Shown: positions 52,162 through 61,722 of the stretch, piece by piece
Layout: each line of letters begins with the position of its first letter
Position numbering within the stretch: position 1 is the stretch's first letter
Source of the DNA: Streptomyces albofaciens JCM 4342
GTDB lineage: Bacteria; Actinomycetota; Actinomycetes; Streptomycetales; Streptomycetaceae
Length of the DNA stretch: 64,000 bases
Reading direction: 5' to 3'
Assembly (NCBI RefSeq): GCF_008634025.1
Contig: NZ_PDCM01000001.1
Location: 1,788,001-1,852,000, forward strand
Made by a program: the position numbers and the translations under genes
Notes under the pieces: generated by a model
Seen by the model: only the letters and a program-made list of their open reading frames with translations
The model's database searches: none
Told to the model about the DNA's origin: nothing

Positions 52162-52953
52162 TCAGGGCAGGAAGTACATCGGGTTCGGCAGCTTGAAGGT
52201 CTTGTCGGCGTAGCCGCCGTTCAGGTCGCTGTACTGGTCGCCGAAGTTGGCGACGATGTCGTAGCCCCGCGACTCGATGTGCTTGCGGGTGCCGGACTTG
52301 AACTGGACCGTCGTGCAGTTGGCGCCGCACGGCAGGTAGGCCGGCGGGTTCTTCTTGTCCTTCAGGAAGACGTGCGTGCGGTCGAGCGGCACCTTGTAGC
52401 CGACGTTCTTGAGGTTGCGCACGCTCCACTCGCGCTGCGCCTCCTTGCGGCCGGTGACGAAGAAGACCTCGTACCCCTTGCCGCGGGCCCAGTTGACGAG
52501 CCGGTCCATGCCGAAGACCGGCGCCATGTCGGTGCTCGCCAGGTACTTGTCCTGGGCCGCCTCGGTGTGGTGGAAGCCGACCTGGAGCTCGTAGTTGTAC
52601 GTCAGCAGCGTCGTGTCGTCCATGTCCAGGACGATGGCGGGCTTGCCGTGGTGCTTCTTGCCGGCGGCCTTGGCCAGGTAGTTCCGGGCCGAGTCGGTGA
52701 TGCCGCGCACCTGCTTGGCGTAGTTGCTGCGCGGCGAGGCGTAGTGCTGCCCGTTCGCGGCCACCGTGTCGCCGTAGTACGCCTTGATCTTGTCCTGTAC
52801 CTGGGTGAGGTTCGGTACCTCCTTGTCCGTACGCGGTACGGAGTGTTCGGCGGTGGCCTGGCCGACGCCGAACGCCGCGGTACCGGCGACGACCGCGGTG
52901 ACGGCCGCGGCACCGACACGGACACGGCGGCGGGAGAGGAGGGGGTGGCGCAT
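52162..52953 (-). CDS. Secreted HAD-family acid phosphatase
   Basis: 263 residues. A signal peptide (RRRVRVGAAAVTAVVAGTAA, cleaved after about 36) exports it. The HAD nucleophile motif is VLDMDDTTLLTYN (near 110), then FFVTGRKEAQREW (motif II), KDKKNPPAY (Lys of motif III) and ANFGDQYSDLNGG (motif IV acids). These match plant acid phosphatase/class B and P4-type phosphomonoesterases. No lipobox is present, so it is probably free in the medium. It would release phosphate from organic esters; the exact substrate is not known. Confidence 0.9.
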   Translation of the reverse strand: MRHPLLSRRRVRVGAAAVTAVVAGTAAFGVGQATAEHSVPRTDKEVPNLTQVQDKIKAYYGDTVAANGQHYASPRSNYAKQVRGITDSARNYLAKAAGKKHHGKPAIVLDMDDTTLLTYNYELQVGFHHTEAAQDKYLASTDMAPVFGMDRLVNWARGKGYEVFFVTGRKEAQREWSVRNLKNVGYKVPLDRTHVFLKDKKNPPAYLPCGANCTTVQFKSGTRKHIESRGYDIVANFGDQYSDLNGGYADKTFKLPNPMYFLP

Positions 52954-53095
52954 GTGCAGCTCCTAGCTGGACCGGTGGGGGCCACCTAGGTTTAACAGAG
53001 CGTTTATGCGGACATCTACGCGCGAAGATTCAATGGTTGGTAAAGGCTGTCCGGTTCTCGTGGCCGGACCCGGCCCCGCGTCCCCGTCGGCGCCG

Positions 53096-53124
53096 TTGAC
53101 GCTGTTCATCCGCCTCCCTACGCT
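53096..53124 (+). promoter_or_regulatory. Vegetative-type promoter for a leaderless gene
   Basis: TTGACG (53096-53101), 17-bp spacer and TACGCT (53119-53124) are nearly ideal, and the next ATG is 8 nt later, so the mRNA should start at or beside the start codon. Bases 52990-53095 carry no gene. Confidence 0.75.
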
Positions 53125-53132
53125 CCGTCCCC

Positions 53133-54491
53133 ATGGATGGACACCGTCTACGTACGGAAATCCGGCCCACGCCGCCTCACCGGCCGGCCGCCGCCCCGCC
53201 GGCCACCGCCATCACCGCCGTCCACCTCACCCCGGTGCTCGTCGCCGACCCGCCCCTGCTCAATGTGCAGGGCGTCCACCAGCCTTACACCCCCCGCCTC
53301 ATCATCGAAGTGACCACGGCGGGCGGCGCGACCGGACTCGGCGAGACCTACGGCGACACCGCGTACCTCGATCTGGCCCGCCCCCTCGCCTACGCGCTGA
53401 TCGGCCGTCAGGTCACGGACCTGAACGCGCTGCCGCTCCTCGCGGCCGAGGTCTGCGGCGACTCCCCGGCGGCCACCGGCGCCGAGGACGTCACCGCGGG
53501 CGGTCTGCGCGGCGTGCGGACCGCCGACAAAATGCGGCTGTCCGTCGTCTCCGGCTTCGAGGTGGCCTGCCTGGACGCCTGGGGCCGGCACGCCGGGCTG
53601 CCCGTGCACGCCCTGCTCGGCGGCAAGGTCCGCGACCACGTCGAGTACAGCGCGTACCTCTTCTACCGCTGGGCCGCCCACCCCGGCGGCCGCGGTGAGC
53701 CCGACGACTGGGGCGCGGCCCTCGACCCGCCCGGCATCGTCACCCAGGCCCGCCGCTTCCACGACACGTACGGCTTTGGCTCCTTCAAGCTCAAGGGCGG
53801 CGTCTTCGAGCCCGCACAGGAGATCGCCGCGATCCGGGCCCTGGCCGCCGCCTTCCCCGGTCACCCCCTGCGCCTCGACCCGAACGGCGCCTGGAGCGTC
53901 CGCACCTCCCTCCACGTCGCCCGCGAACTCGGCGATGTCCTCGAATACCTGGAGGACCCCACCGGCACCACCGCCCACATGGCCGAGGTCGCGTCCCGTA
54001 CGGACCTCCCGCTGGCCACGAACATGTGCGTCACCACCTTCGCCGAGATCCGCGAAGCCTTCACCCGCGGCGCCGTCCAGGTCGTCCTCTCCGACCACCA
54101 CTACTGGGGCGGCCTGCGCAACACCCGCGACCTGGCCGCGATCTGCCGCGCCTTCGGCGTCGCCCTGTCCATGCACTCCAACACCCACCTGGGCATCAGC
54201 CTCGCCGCCATGACCCACGTCGCCGCGACCGTGCCCGACCTCGCGTACGCCTGCGACACCCACTACCCCTGGCAGACGGAGGACGTGCTCACCGAACGCC
54301 CCGCCTTCCGGGACGGCCGCCTCGCGGTCACCGACACGCCCGGTCTCGGCGTCACCCTCGACCGCGACCGCCTCGCGGCCCTCCACGCACGCTGGCTCGC
54401 CGACGACGGCACCCTGCGCGACCGCGACGACGCGGCGGCGATGCGGGCGGCCGACCCGGGATGGGCGGTGCCCCGGATGCCGCGGTGGTGA
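53133..54491 (+). CDS. Glucarate dehydratase-like enolase-superfamily enzyme
   Basis: 452 residues from ATG 53133, placed 8 nt behind a strong -10, so leaderless. The N-terminal capping domain contains the substrate loop, then the barrel shows SFKLKGGVF (KxK), LRLDPNGAWS (metal Asp), YLEDPTG (metal Glu), LATNMCVT (Asn), SDHHYWGG (Asp) and MHSNTHLGIS (catalytic His), the set of glucarate dehydratase, which turns D-glucarate to 5-keto-4-deoxyglucarate. No other glucarate genes are adjacent, so the true acid-sugar substrate is uncertain. Confidence 0.87.
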   Translation: MDGHRLRTEIRPTPPHRPAAAPPATAITAVHLTPVLVADPPLLNVQGVHQPYTPRLIIEVTTAGGATGLGETYGDTAYLDLARPLAYALIGRQVTDLNALPLLAAEVCGDSPAATGAEDVTAGGLRGVRTADKMRLSVVSGFEVACLDAWGRHAGLPVHALLGGKVRDHVEYSAYLFYRWAAHPGGRGEPDDWGAALDPPGIVTQARRFHDTYGFGSFKLKGGVFEPAQEIAAIRALAAAFPGHPLRLDPNGAWSVRTSLHVARELGDVLEYLEDPTGTTAHMAEVASRTDLPLATNMCVTTFAEIREAFTRGAVQVVLSDHHYWGGLRNTRDLAAICRAFGVALSMHSNTHLGISLAAMTHVAATVPDLAYACDTHYPWQTEDVLTERPAFRDGRLAVTDTPGLGVTLDRDRLAALHARWLADDGTLRDRDDAAAMRAADPGWAVPRMPRW

Positions 54492-54596
54492 GCGGTGGTG
54501 GGCGGTGCGCCCCGGCCGCCGACGGGCCGGCGCTCCCGGCGGCCGGGGCGCGTACCGTATTCATCCCGTACGTGATCTTTGGAGGGAGCTGTACCG

Positions 54597-55682
54597 ATGG
54601 CACAGGAAGTGCGTGGCGTCATCGCGCCGGGGAAGAACGAGCCGGTGCGGCTGGAGACGATCCTGGTGCCGGACCCCGGGCCGGGTGAAGCCGTGGTGAA
54701 GGTGCAGGCGTGCGGGGTGTGCCACACCGATCTGCACTACAAGCAGGGCGGGATCAACGACGACTTCCCGTTCCTGCTGGGGCACGAGGCGGCCGGCGTC
54801 GTGGAGGCCGTGGGCGCGGGCGTCACCGACGTGGAGCCCGGTGACTTCGTGATCCTCAACTGGCGCGCGGTGTGCGGCACGTGCCGGGCCTGCAAGCGCG
54901 GCCGCCCGCAGTACTGCTTCGACACCCACAACGCCCGCCAGAAGATGACCCTCAAGAACGGCACGGAGCTGACGCCCGCGCTCGGCATCGGCGCCTTCGC
55001 GGACAAGACACTGGTCGCGGCCGGACAGTGCACCAAGGTCGACCCCGAGATGTCCCCGGCGGTGGCCGGGCTGCTCGGCTGCGGCGTGATGGCCGGCATC
55101 GGCGCGGCCGTCAACACCGGCGCGGTGGGCCGCGGCGACTCCGTCGCGGTGATCGGCTGCGGTGGCGTGGGCGACGCGGCGATCGTCGGCGCGCGGCTGG
55201 CCGGCGCGTCCCGGATCATCGCCGTGGACGTGGAGGACCGCAAGCTCTCCATGGCCAAGACGATGGGCGCCACCCACACCGTCAACTCGCGCGCCGCCGA
55301 CCCGGTCGAGGCGATCCGCGAGCTGACCGGCGGCTTCGGCGCGGACGTGGTGATCGACGCGGTGGGCCGCCCCGAGACGTACCGGCAGGCGTTCTACGCG
55401 CGTGACCTGGCCGGCACCGTCGTGCTGGTCGGCGTGCCGACGCCGGAGATGAAGCTGGAGCTGCCGCTGCTGGACGTGTTCGGCCGCGGCGGCGCGCTGA
55501 AGTCGTCCTGGTACGGCGACTGCCTGCCGTCCCGCGACTTCCCGATGCTGGTCGACCTGCACCAGCAGGGCCGCATCGACCTGGCCGGCTTCGTGACCGA
55601 GACGATCGGCATCGAGGACGTCGAGCAGGCCTTCGAGCGGATGCACCACGGCGACGTGCTGCGCTCGGTGGTGACGCTCTGA
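54597..55682 (+). CDS. S-(hydroxymethyl)mycothiol dehydrogenase
   Basis: 361 residues from ATG 54597 with GGAGGGAG 6 nt upstream. A zinc class III-type alcohol dehydrogenase: catalytic Zn ligands [10 protein letters not shown] and [12 protein letters not shown], structural Zn ligands [18 protein letters not shown]-binding [11 protein letters not shown]. The wording, including [15 protein letters not shown], fits the actinobacterial mycothiol-dependent formaldehyde dehydrogenase (MscR), which oxidises the formaldehyde-mycothiol adduct and can reduce S-nitrosomycothiol. The next gene starts inside its stop (TGATG), so they act together. Confidence 0.92.
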   Translation: MAQEVRGVIAPGKNEPVRLETILVPDPGPGEAVVKVQACGVCHTDLHYKQGGINDDFPFLLGHEAAGVVEAVGAGVTDVEPGDFVILNWRAVCGTCRACKRGRPQYCFDTHNARQKMTLKNGTELTPALGIGAFADKTLVAAGQCTKVDPEMSPAVAGLLGCGVMAGIGAAVNTGAVGRGDSVAVIGCGGVGDAAIVGARLAGASRIIAVDVEDRKLSMAKTMGATHTVNSRAADPVEAIRELTGGFGADVVIDAVGRPETYRQAFYARDLAGTVVLVGVPTPEMKLELPLLDVFGRGGALKSSWYGDCLPSRDFPMLVDLHQQGRIDLAGFVTETIGIEDVEQAFERMHHGDVLRSVVTL

Positions 55683-56320
55683 TGGCGGCCCGCATCGACC
55701 ACCTCGTCACCTCCGGCACGTTCTCGCTCGACGGCGGTACGTGGGACGTGGACAACAACGTGTGGATCGTCGGGGACGACATCGAGGCGGTCGTCATCGA
55801 CGCCGCGCACGACGCCGACGCGATCCACCAGGCCCTGGACGGCCGGACGCTGCGCGCGATCATCTGCACCCACGCGCACAACGACCACATCGACGCCGCC
55901 CCGGCACTCGCCACCCGCACCGGCGCGATGATCCACCTCCACCCGGACGACCTGCCGCTGTGGAAGCAGACCCACCCGGACCGGGCGCCCGACGAGTCGC
56001 TGGCGGACGGCCAGGTGCTGACCATCGGGGGCGTCGACCTGACCGTGCTGCACACCCCCGGCCACGCACCCGGCGCGGTGTGCCTGTACGCGCCGGAACT
56101 GGGCGAGCACGGCACGGTCTTCACCGGCGACACCCTCTTCCAGGGCGGCCCCGGCGCCACCGGCCGCTCCTTCTCCGACTTCCCGACCATCGTCGGCTCG
56201 ATCCGGGAGCGGCTGCTGACGCTGCCCCCGGAGACCGAGGTCCGTACGGGACACGGCGACGGCACGACCATCGGCGCGGAGGCACCGCACCTGGACGAGT
56301 GGATCAAGCGGGGCCACTGA
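55682..56320 (+). CDS. MBL-fold hydrolase paired with mycothiol-formaldehyde oxidation
   Basis: 212 residues, ATG sharing one base with the dehydrogenase stop. Zinc motif CTHAHNDHIDAAP (near 61), HTPGHAPGAVCL, TGDTLFQGGPG and a final TGHGDGT give the full glyoxalase II-like set. Position suggests that it hydrolyses S-formylmycothiol to formate and mycothiol, the step after the dehydrogenase. This substrate is inferred from context; the fold and metal site are direct. Confidence 0.87.
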   Translation: MAARIDHLVTSGTFSLDGGTWDVDNNVWIVGDDIEAVVIDAAHDADAIHQALDGRTLRAIICTHAHNDHIDAAPALATRTGAMIHLHPDDLPLWKQTHPDRAPDESLADGQVLTIGGVDLTVLHTPGHAPGAVCLYAPELGEHGTVFTGDTLFQGGPGATGRSFSDFPTIVGSIRERLLTLPPETEVRTGHGDGTTIGAEAPHLDEWIKRGH

Positions 56321-56334
56321 TCCGCCCGGAGACG

Positions 56335-57669
56335 TCAGCGGGTGGCCGCCCGCTCCAGAATGCGGGCGGCCACGGCCGGCGAGTCCACCAGCGGGTGCAG
56401 CGCCATCGCGCGCAGCGCCGCGTCCCGGTCCTTGAACTCCGCCGCCTCGACGGTCGCCAGCTCCACGGCCTTGAGCTGGAGCATCAGCCCCAGCTGGTCC
56501 TCGCGCAGGGGCGCGCACGGCAGTGGCCGGGCGCCCCGCGCGTCCACCTCGCACACCGTCTCGATGATCGCCTCGGGGGCGAGCTGCGGCACGGTCGTCC
56601 CGTTGCGCACGTTCAGGATCAGGCGCGCGTGCCGGTCGCCCGCGATGGCGCGCATGACCGCCAGCGCCACCTGGTCGTAACCGCCGCCCTCCAGGTCGCA
56701 GGTGTCGCGCTGCCAGCCGCCGGTCGCCTCCCGGCTGTGCGCCATGTACGTCTCCTCGCGCTCCAGCCGGGTCCGCTCCCACAGCGCGTACGCCTCCTCG
56801 GGAGAGGCACCGGAAGCCGCCTCGAAGAAGCCGCCCTGCTGCTGGTCCAGGAACTCTCCGCGCGTCTCCTCGGTGTGCACCAGAGAAGCGAGCGTCTCCC
56901 GGCGGAAGTAGTAATAGTGCAGATATTCGTTGGGGATCGAGCCCAGCGCCCGCAGCCACTCGGCGCCGAAGAGCTTGCCCTCCTCGAAGGAAGTGAGGGC
57001 GCCCGGATCGGCGAGCAGGGCCGCCAGCAGGTCCGTGCCGTCCTCGGCGGCCAGCGAGCGCAGCCACCCGAGGTGGTTGAGCCCGACGTAGTCGTACGTC
57101 ACCCGGCCCGGATCGGCGCCCGCGGCCCGCGCCGCCCGCCGCACCAGCCCGACCGGCGAGTCACAGATGCCGATCACCCGCTCGCCCAGCACCTGGGCCA
57201 TCGCCTCGGTGACGGTCCCCGCCGGGTTGGTGAAGTTGACGACCCAGGCGTCCGGCGCCAGCGCCGCCACCCGCTCGGCGATCCGCAGCGCGACGGGCAC
57301 CGTGCGCAGTCCGTACAGCACACCGCCCGCGCCCACCGTCTCCTGCCCCAGCACGCCCGCGTCCAGCGGAATCCGCTCGTCCGCGATCCGGCCCGCGGTG
57401 CCGCCGACCCGGATCGCGGAGAAGACGAAGTCGGTGCCGCGCAGCGCCTCGTCCAGCGAGCCGGCGATCCGTACGCGGACGGGAGACGGCTTCCCCGGTC
57501 CGCTCCGCCGCTCGGCCTGCCGGGCCAGTACGGAGGCGATCACGGCCACCCGCCGCGGATCGGTGTCGTACAGCGTCACCTCGGAGACGGCCTGCGCGGG
57601 ATCGTCCAGGAGCGCGCGGTGCACGAGCGGTACCCGGAAACCCCCGCCGCCCAAAATCGTGAGCCTCAT
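56335..57669 (-). CDS. GH4 family 6-phospho-beta-glucosidase-like enzyme
   Basis: 444 residues from ATG 57669, chosen as MRLTILGGGGFRVP is the NAD-binding start of GH4 enzymes; the frame before it is not family-like. Further motifs: VNFTNPAG, GICDSPVGL (metal Cys) and GLNHLGW (metal His), and NEYLHYYYFRRE typical of the phospho-beta-glucosidase subgroup. GH4 enzymes cut glycosides by an NAD/Mn redox mechanism. TACGTT lies 7 nt before the ATG, so the mRNA may be leaderless. It is divergent from a PfkB sugar kinase, perhaps a shared sugar route. Confidence 0.9.
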   Translation of the reverse strand: MRLTILGGGGFRVPLVHRALLDDPAQAVSEVTLYDTDPRRVAVIASVLARQAERRSGPGKPSPVRVRIAGSLDEALRGTDFVFSAIRVGGTAGRIADERIPLDAGVLGQETVGAGGVLYGLRTVPVALRIAERVAALAPDAWVVNFTNPAGTVTEAMAQVLGERVIGICDSPVGLVRRAARAAGADPGRVTYDYVGLNHLGWLRSLAAEDGTDLLAALLADPGALTSFEEGKLFGAEWLRALGSIPNEYLHYYYFRRETLASLVHTEETRGEFLDQQQGGFFEAASGASPEEAYALWERTRLEREETYMAHSREATGGWQRDTCDLEGGGYDQVALAVMRAIAGDRHARLILNVRNGTTVPQLAPEAIIETVCEVDARGARPLPCAPLREDQLGLMLQLKAVELATVEAAEFKDRDAALRAMALHPLVDSPAVAARILERAATR

Positions 57670-57737
57670 GGGCCGGAACGTACCGCAAGCATCGGGCACA
57701 CTGGCGGCACGCGCACACAGAGAGAGGGGCAGGCACG

Positions 57738-58952
57738 GTGAGCGCACACGATGTCCAGCGGACCCCTGGAAGCGGACCGGGCGGCCACGTACCGCCGGGC
57801 CCCGCGCCCGCGCTCGACCCGCTCGCCGCCGTACGCGCCGACGGCGACCCGGCCACCGACGTCTACCTCACGGGCACGGTCTTCCTGGACATCATCTTCA
57901 CCGGCCTGGACTCGGCCCCGGTACGCGGCACGGAGTCCTGGGCGCGCGGCATGGGCTCCAGCCCCGGCGGCGTCGCCAACATGGCCACCGCGCTGGCCCG
58001 CCTGGGCCTGCGCACCTCGCTCGCCGCGGCCTTCGGCGACGACATGTACGGCGAGTACTGCTGGGAGGCCCTGGAGCGCGGCGAGCACGTCGACCTGTCG
58101 ATGTCCCGCACCGTCGCCGGATGGCACTCGCCGGTCACCGTCTCCATGGCGTACGAGGGCGAGCGCACGATGGTCTCGCACGGCCATGAGGCGCCCAGCG
58201 GCCCCGCCCGCACCGCCTTCGACGGCAAGCACGCGCCGGGCTGCCCGCCGCCCTCGCGGGCCTGCGTCGCCTCGCTGACGCCCGGCAGCCCCGAGGGCTG
58301 GCTCGGCTGCGCCGCCCGCCGCGGCAGCCGCATCTTCGCCGACGTGGGCTGGGACGACACCGGCCGCTGGGACCCGGCCGACCTGGCCGAGCTGGAGCAT
58401 TGCGAGGCCTTCCTGCCCAACGCGGAGGAGGCGATGCGCTACACCCGCCTGGACTGCCCGCGCGCCGCCGCCCGCAAGCTGGCCGACCTGGTGCCGGTCG
58501 CCGTGGTGACGCTGGGCGCCGAGGGCGCGTACGCGGTCGACGGGCGGACCGGCGAGACCGCCGAGGTGCCCGCCATCGCGGTGGAGGCGATGGACCCGAC
58601 CGGCGCCGGCGACGTGTTCGTGGCGGGCTTCGTCACCGGCTCGCTGGCCGGCTGGCCGCTGGCCGACCGCCTCGCCTTCGCCGGACTGACCGCCGCGCTG
58701 TCCGTACAGGAGTTCGGCGGTTCGCTGTCCGCGCCGGGCTGGGTGGAGATCGCGGCGTGGTGGCAGCGGGTGACCGCGGCGGGGGCGTACGGACGCACGC
58801 CGGACGGCGGCGCGGCGCGCGCCCACGACATCCAGGACGCCGCCGCGCTGCGCCGCCGCTACGCCTTCCTGGACGCCCTGCTGCCCACCGCGGCCCGCTC
58901 CTGGCCGCTGGCCCGCGCGCTGCCGACGATCGGATTCCGCCGCCCCGCGTGA
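57738..58952 (+). CDS. PfkB family carbohydrate kinase
   Basis: 404 residues from GTG 57738 with AGAGAGGGG upstream. Ribokinase/PfkB fold: TGTVFLDIIFTGLD, GGVANMATALARLG (substrate/N-terminal PfkB signature) and DPTGAGDVFVAGFVTG (C-terminal signature with catalytic Asp, near 296). An N-terminal 40-residue Pro/Gly head is extra. It phosphorylates a sugar or nucleoside that cannot be named from sequence. Starts are 68 bp apart from the divergent GH4 gene, so common control is likely. Confidence 0.88.
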   Translation: MSAHDVQRTPGSGPGGHVPPGPAPALDPLAAVRADGDPATDVYLTGTVFLDIIFTGLDSAPVRGTESWARGMGSSPGGVANMATALARLGLRTSLAAAFGDDMYGEYCWEALERGEHVDLSMSRTVAGWHSPVTVSMAYEGERTMVSHGHEAPSGPARTAFDGKHAPGCPPPSRACVASLTPGSPEGWLGCAARRGSRIFADVGWDDTGRWDPADLAELEHCEAFLPNAEEAMRYTRLDCPRAAARKLADLVPVAVVTLGAEGAYAVDGRTGETAEVPAIAVEAMDPTGAGDVFVAGFVTGSLAGWPLADRLAFAGLTAALSVQEFGGSLSAPGWVEIAAWWQRVTAAGAYGRTPDGGAARAHDIQDAAALRRRYAFLDALLPTAARSWPLARALPTIGFRRPA

Positions 58953-59111
58953 GCGGCCCGTCACGTGGGGAACAGGGGAACAAGGGAACGCCGGAAAAGG
59001 CTTCGGGCTTGTCAGTGCACCGTCGTACCCTTGGTATCCCAAGGAGCCGAGCCGCGGGGCAGCAGTCCGCGGCGCAACGAATGGGGGATGAGCAGGCCAC
59101 AGAGCCGGCCC

Positions 59112-61190
59112 ATGACTCAGACACCTACACGACCGCAGGCGCACGCCCAGTTCACCGTCCCCGCCAAGCACCCGATGGTGACGGTCCTGGGGTCCGGAGA
59201 CGCCCTGCTGCGGGTCATCGAGAACGCGTTCCCGGCCACCGACATCCACGTACGGGGCAACGAGATCCGGGCGACCGGCGACCCCGCGGAAGTGGCCCTG
59301 ATCCAGCGCCTCTTCGACGAGATGATGCTGGTCCTGCGCACCGGCCAGCCGATGACGGAGGACGCGGTGGAGCGCTCCATCGCGATGCTGCGGACGGCGG
59401 CGGACGGCGGGGGCGCGTCGAGCGAGACCCCCGCCGAGGTGCTCACCCAGAACATCCTGTCCAACCGCGGCCGCACCATCCGCCCCAAGACCCTCAACCA
59501 GAAGCGCTACGTCGACGCCATCGACCAGCACACGGTCGTCTTCGGCATCGGCCCCGCCGGCACGGGCAAGACCTACCTCGCCATGGCGAAGGCTGTCCAG
59601 GCCCTCCAGTCCAAGCAGGTCAACCGCATCATCCTGACCCGTCCCGCCGTCGAGGCCGGCGAGCGCCTGGGCTTCCTCCCCGGCACCCTCTACGAAAAGA
59701 TCGACCCGTATCTGCGCCCCCTGTACGACGCCCTGCACGACATGCTGGACCCGGACTCGATCCCCCGGCTGATGGCGGCGGGGACGATCGAGGTGGCGCC
59801 GCTCGCATACATGCGTGGTCGCGCGCAACCGACCTTCACGAACGTCCTGACCCCGGACGGCTGGCGCCCCATCGGCGACCTTCAGGTGGGCGATCTCGTC
59901 ATCGGGTCGAACGGCGAGCCCACCCCGGTCCTCGGCGTCTATCCGCAGGGCGAGAAGGACATCTACCGCGTCACCGCACAGGACGGTTCCTGGACCCTGT
60001 GCTGCGGCGAGCACCTGTGGACGGTCCGCACCGCGTCGGACAAGCCGTGGCGGGTCCTCGAAACCAAGGAGATGATCGGCAACCTCCGCGCGGCGCATGC
60101 TCGCCGTTACGAGCTGCCGATGCTCACGGCGCCGGTCTGCTTCCCCGAGCGTGCCGTCCCCATGGACCCGTACGCCCTGGGCCTGCTGCTCGGAGACGGC
60201 TGCCTCACGGGCAGCACGACGCCTTCGTACGCCACCGACGACCCCGAACTCGCCGTCGCACTCGAAGCGGCACTTCCCGGTATGACCCTCCGGCGGAAGA
60301 GCAGCGTCGATTACGTGCTGAACCGTGTGAAGGCACCGGGCGATGTCGTCACGCTGGAGAACCCGGTCACGGGAGCGCTCCGGGCCCTGGACCTGCTCGG
60401 CACCCGGTCGTACTCGAAGTTCGTGCCGGACAACTACCTCCAGAACTCCGCGGAGGTCCGTCTCGCCGTCCTCCAGGGACTGCTCGACTCTGACGGCGGT
60501 CCGGTGACGCAGGCCGACCGGACCTGCCGTATCCAGTACACGACGACCTCGATCCTGCTCCGGGACGACGTCATCGCGCTGGTCCGGTCACTGGGGGGTG
60601 TCGCCTACAGCCGCCGCCGGGCGGCCGAGGGCCGGAAGCCGGGACGGGCGAACGGCCGCGACGTCGGCTACCGCCGGGACGCCCACGTCATCGACATCCG
60701 TCTCCCCGAGGGCATCGAGCCCTTTCGCCTCGCCCGCAAGGCCGAGAAGTACCACGCGGCCGGGGGCGGCGGACGCCCGATGCGGTTCATCGACTCCATC
60801 GAGCCGGCGGGCCGCGAGGAAGTGGTGTGCATCCAGGTGGCGGCGGAGGACTCGCTGTACGTCACACAGGATTACCTGCTGACGCACAACACCCTCAACG
60901 ACGCCTTCATCATCCTCGACGAGGCCCAGAACACGAACCCCGAGCAGATGAAGATGTTCCTCACCCGGCTCGGCTTCGACTCGAAGATCGTGATCACGGG
61001 TGACATCACGCAGATCGACCTGCCCGGCGGCACGAAGAGCGGTCTCAAGCAGGTGCAGGAGATCCTGGAGGGGCTGGACGACGTGCACTTCTCGCGCCTC
61101 ACCAGCCAGGATGTCGTCCGGCACAAGCTGGTCGGCCGTATTGTCGACGCGTACGAGAAGTACGACAGCCAAAACGGCCGGCGAACCTGA
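59112..61190 (+). CDS. phoH: PhoH-like ATPase precursor interrupted by an intein
   Basis: 692 residues from ATG 59112; ATG 59088 is an alternative eight codons earlier. After an N-terminal KH-like part ([15 protein letters not shown]) the PhoH ATPase has [17 protein letters not shown] (Walker A, near 147) and [15 protein letters not shown]. At LAYMRGR the protein is broken by a 356-residue intein (residues 238-593). The host then resumes [20 protein letters not shown] (Walker B) through [13 protein letters not shown]. The spliced product would be 336 residues, the normal PhoH size. PhoH proteins are RNA-binding ATPases, often next to ybeY, as here, and linked to rRNA processing. Without splicing the ATPase is split before Walker B and should be inactive. 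Confidence 0.95.
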   Translation: MTQTPTRPQAHAQFTVPAKHPMVTVLGSGDALLRVIENAFPATDIHVRGNEIRATGDPAEVALIQRLFDEMMLVLRTGQPMTEDAVERSIAMLRTAADGGGASSETPAEVLTQNILSNRGRTIRPKTLNQKRYVDAIDQHTVVFGIGPAGTGKTYLAMAKAVQALQSKQVNRIILTRPAVEAGERLGFLPGTLYEKIDPYLRPLYDALHDMLDPDSIPRLMAAGTIEVAPLAYMRGRAQPTFTNVLTPDGWRPIGDLQVGDLVIGSNGEPTPVLGVYPQGEKDIYRVTAQDGSWTLCCGEHLWTVRTASDKPWRVLETKEMIGNLRAAHARRYELPMLTAPVCFPERAVPMDPYALGLLLGDGCLTGSTTPSYATDDPELAVALEAALPGMTLRRKSSVDYVLNRVKAPGDVVTLENPVTGALRALDLLGTRSYSKFVPDNYLQNSAEVRLAVLQGLLDSDGGPVTQADRTCRIQYTTTSILLRDDVIALVRSLGGVAYSRRRAAEGRKPGRANGRDVGYRRDAHVIDIRLPEGIEPFRLARKAEKYHAAGGGGRPMRFIDSIEPAGREEVVCIQVAAEDSLYVTQDYLLTHNTLNDAFIILDEAQNTNPEQMKMFLTRLGFDSKIVITGDITQIDLPGGTKSGLKQVQEILEGLDDVHFSRLTSQDVVRHKLVGRIVDAYEKYDSQNGRRT
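59823..60890 (+). mobile_element. Intein in PhoH with class 3 signature and LAGLIDADG-like motifs
   Basis: 356 residues in frame between Arg (MRGR) and Thr (TLNDAF). It starts Ala1-Gln-Pro-Thr, not Cys or Ser. Block B holds CCGEHLWTV with His64 and Trp66; block F holds VVCIQV with Cys336; the end is LLTHN with the usual His-Asn, and +1 is Thr. Trp, Cys and +1 Thr are the noncontiguous triad that defines class 3 inteins. Between the splicing blocks are ALGLLLGDG (118-126) and LQGLLDSDG (217-225), the two helices of a LAGLIDADG homing endonuclease, so it may still be mobile. Flanking host residues match intact PhoH sequence exactly, so the borders are firm. Confidence 0.9.
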
Positions 61191-61210
61191 GAAACGAGAA
61201 GCAGCACTTC

Positions 61211-61708
61211 ATGTCGATCGACGTCAACAACGAGTCCGGAACGGACATCGACGAGCAGGCGATCCTGGACGTCGCCCGCTACGCCGTGGCCCGGATGCGC
61301 ATCCACCCGCTCTCCGAGCTGTCGGTCATCGTCGTGGACGCCGACGCCATGGAGCAGCTCCACCTCCAGTGGATGGACCTCCCCGGCCCGACCGATGTCA
61401 TGTCCTTCCCGATGGACGAGCTGCGTCCGCCGGCCAAGGACGACGAGGAGCCCCCGCAGGGGCTCCTCGGTGACATCGTGCTGTGCCCGGAGGTCGCCAA
61501 GAAGCAGGGCGAGGAGGCGCCGACCCGGCACAGCATGGACGAGGAGCTCCAGCTGCTGACCGTGCACGGCGTGCTGCACCTGCTCGGGTACGACCACGAG
61601 GAGCCCTCGGAGAAGGCCGAGATGTTCGGCCTCCAGGCGGCGATCATCGACGGCTGGCGCGCCGAGCGCGGGCTGACCGGGCCGTCCCCGGCCCCGACCG
61701 TCACCTGA
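61211..61708 (+). CDS. ybeY: Endoribonuclease YbeY
   Basis: 165 residues from ATG 61211, 20 bp after phoH. The zinc site [11 protein letters not shown] (near 116-126) and SFPMDELR are signature for YbeY, a single-strand endoribonuclease needed for 16S rRNA 3' maturation and ribosome quality control. The usual order phoH-ybeY-CBS transporter in bacteria is kept. A Pro-rich tail of about 15 residues is extra. Confidence 0.96.
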   Translation: MSIDVNNESGTDIDEQAILDVARYAVARMRIHPLSELSVIVVDADAMEQLHLQWMDLPGPTDVMSFPMDELRPPAKDDEEPPQGLLGDIVLCPEVAKKQGEEAPTRHSMDEELQLLTVHGVLHLLGYDHEEPSEKAEMFGLQAAIIDGWRAERGLTGPSPAPTVT

Positions 61709-61722
61709 CGGCGGGGGCTCCG

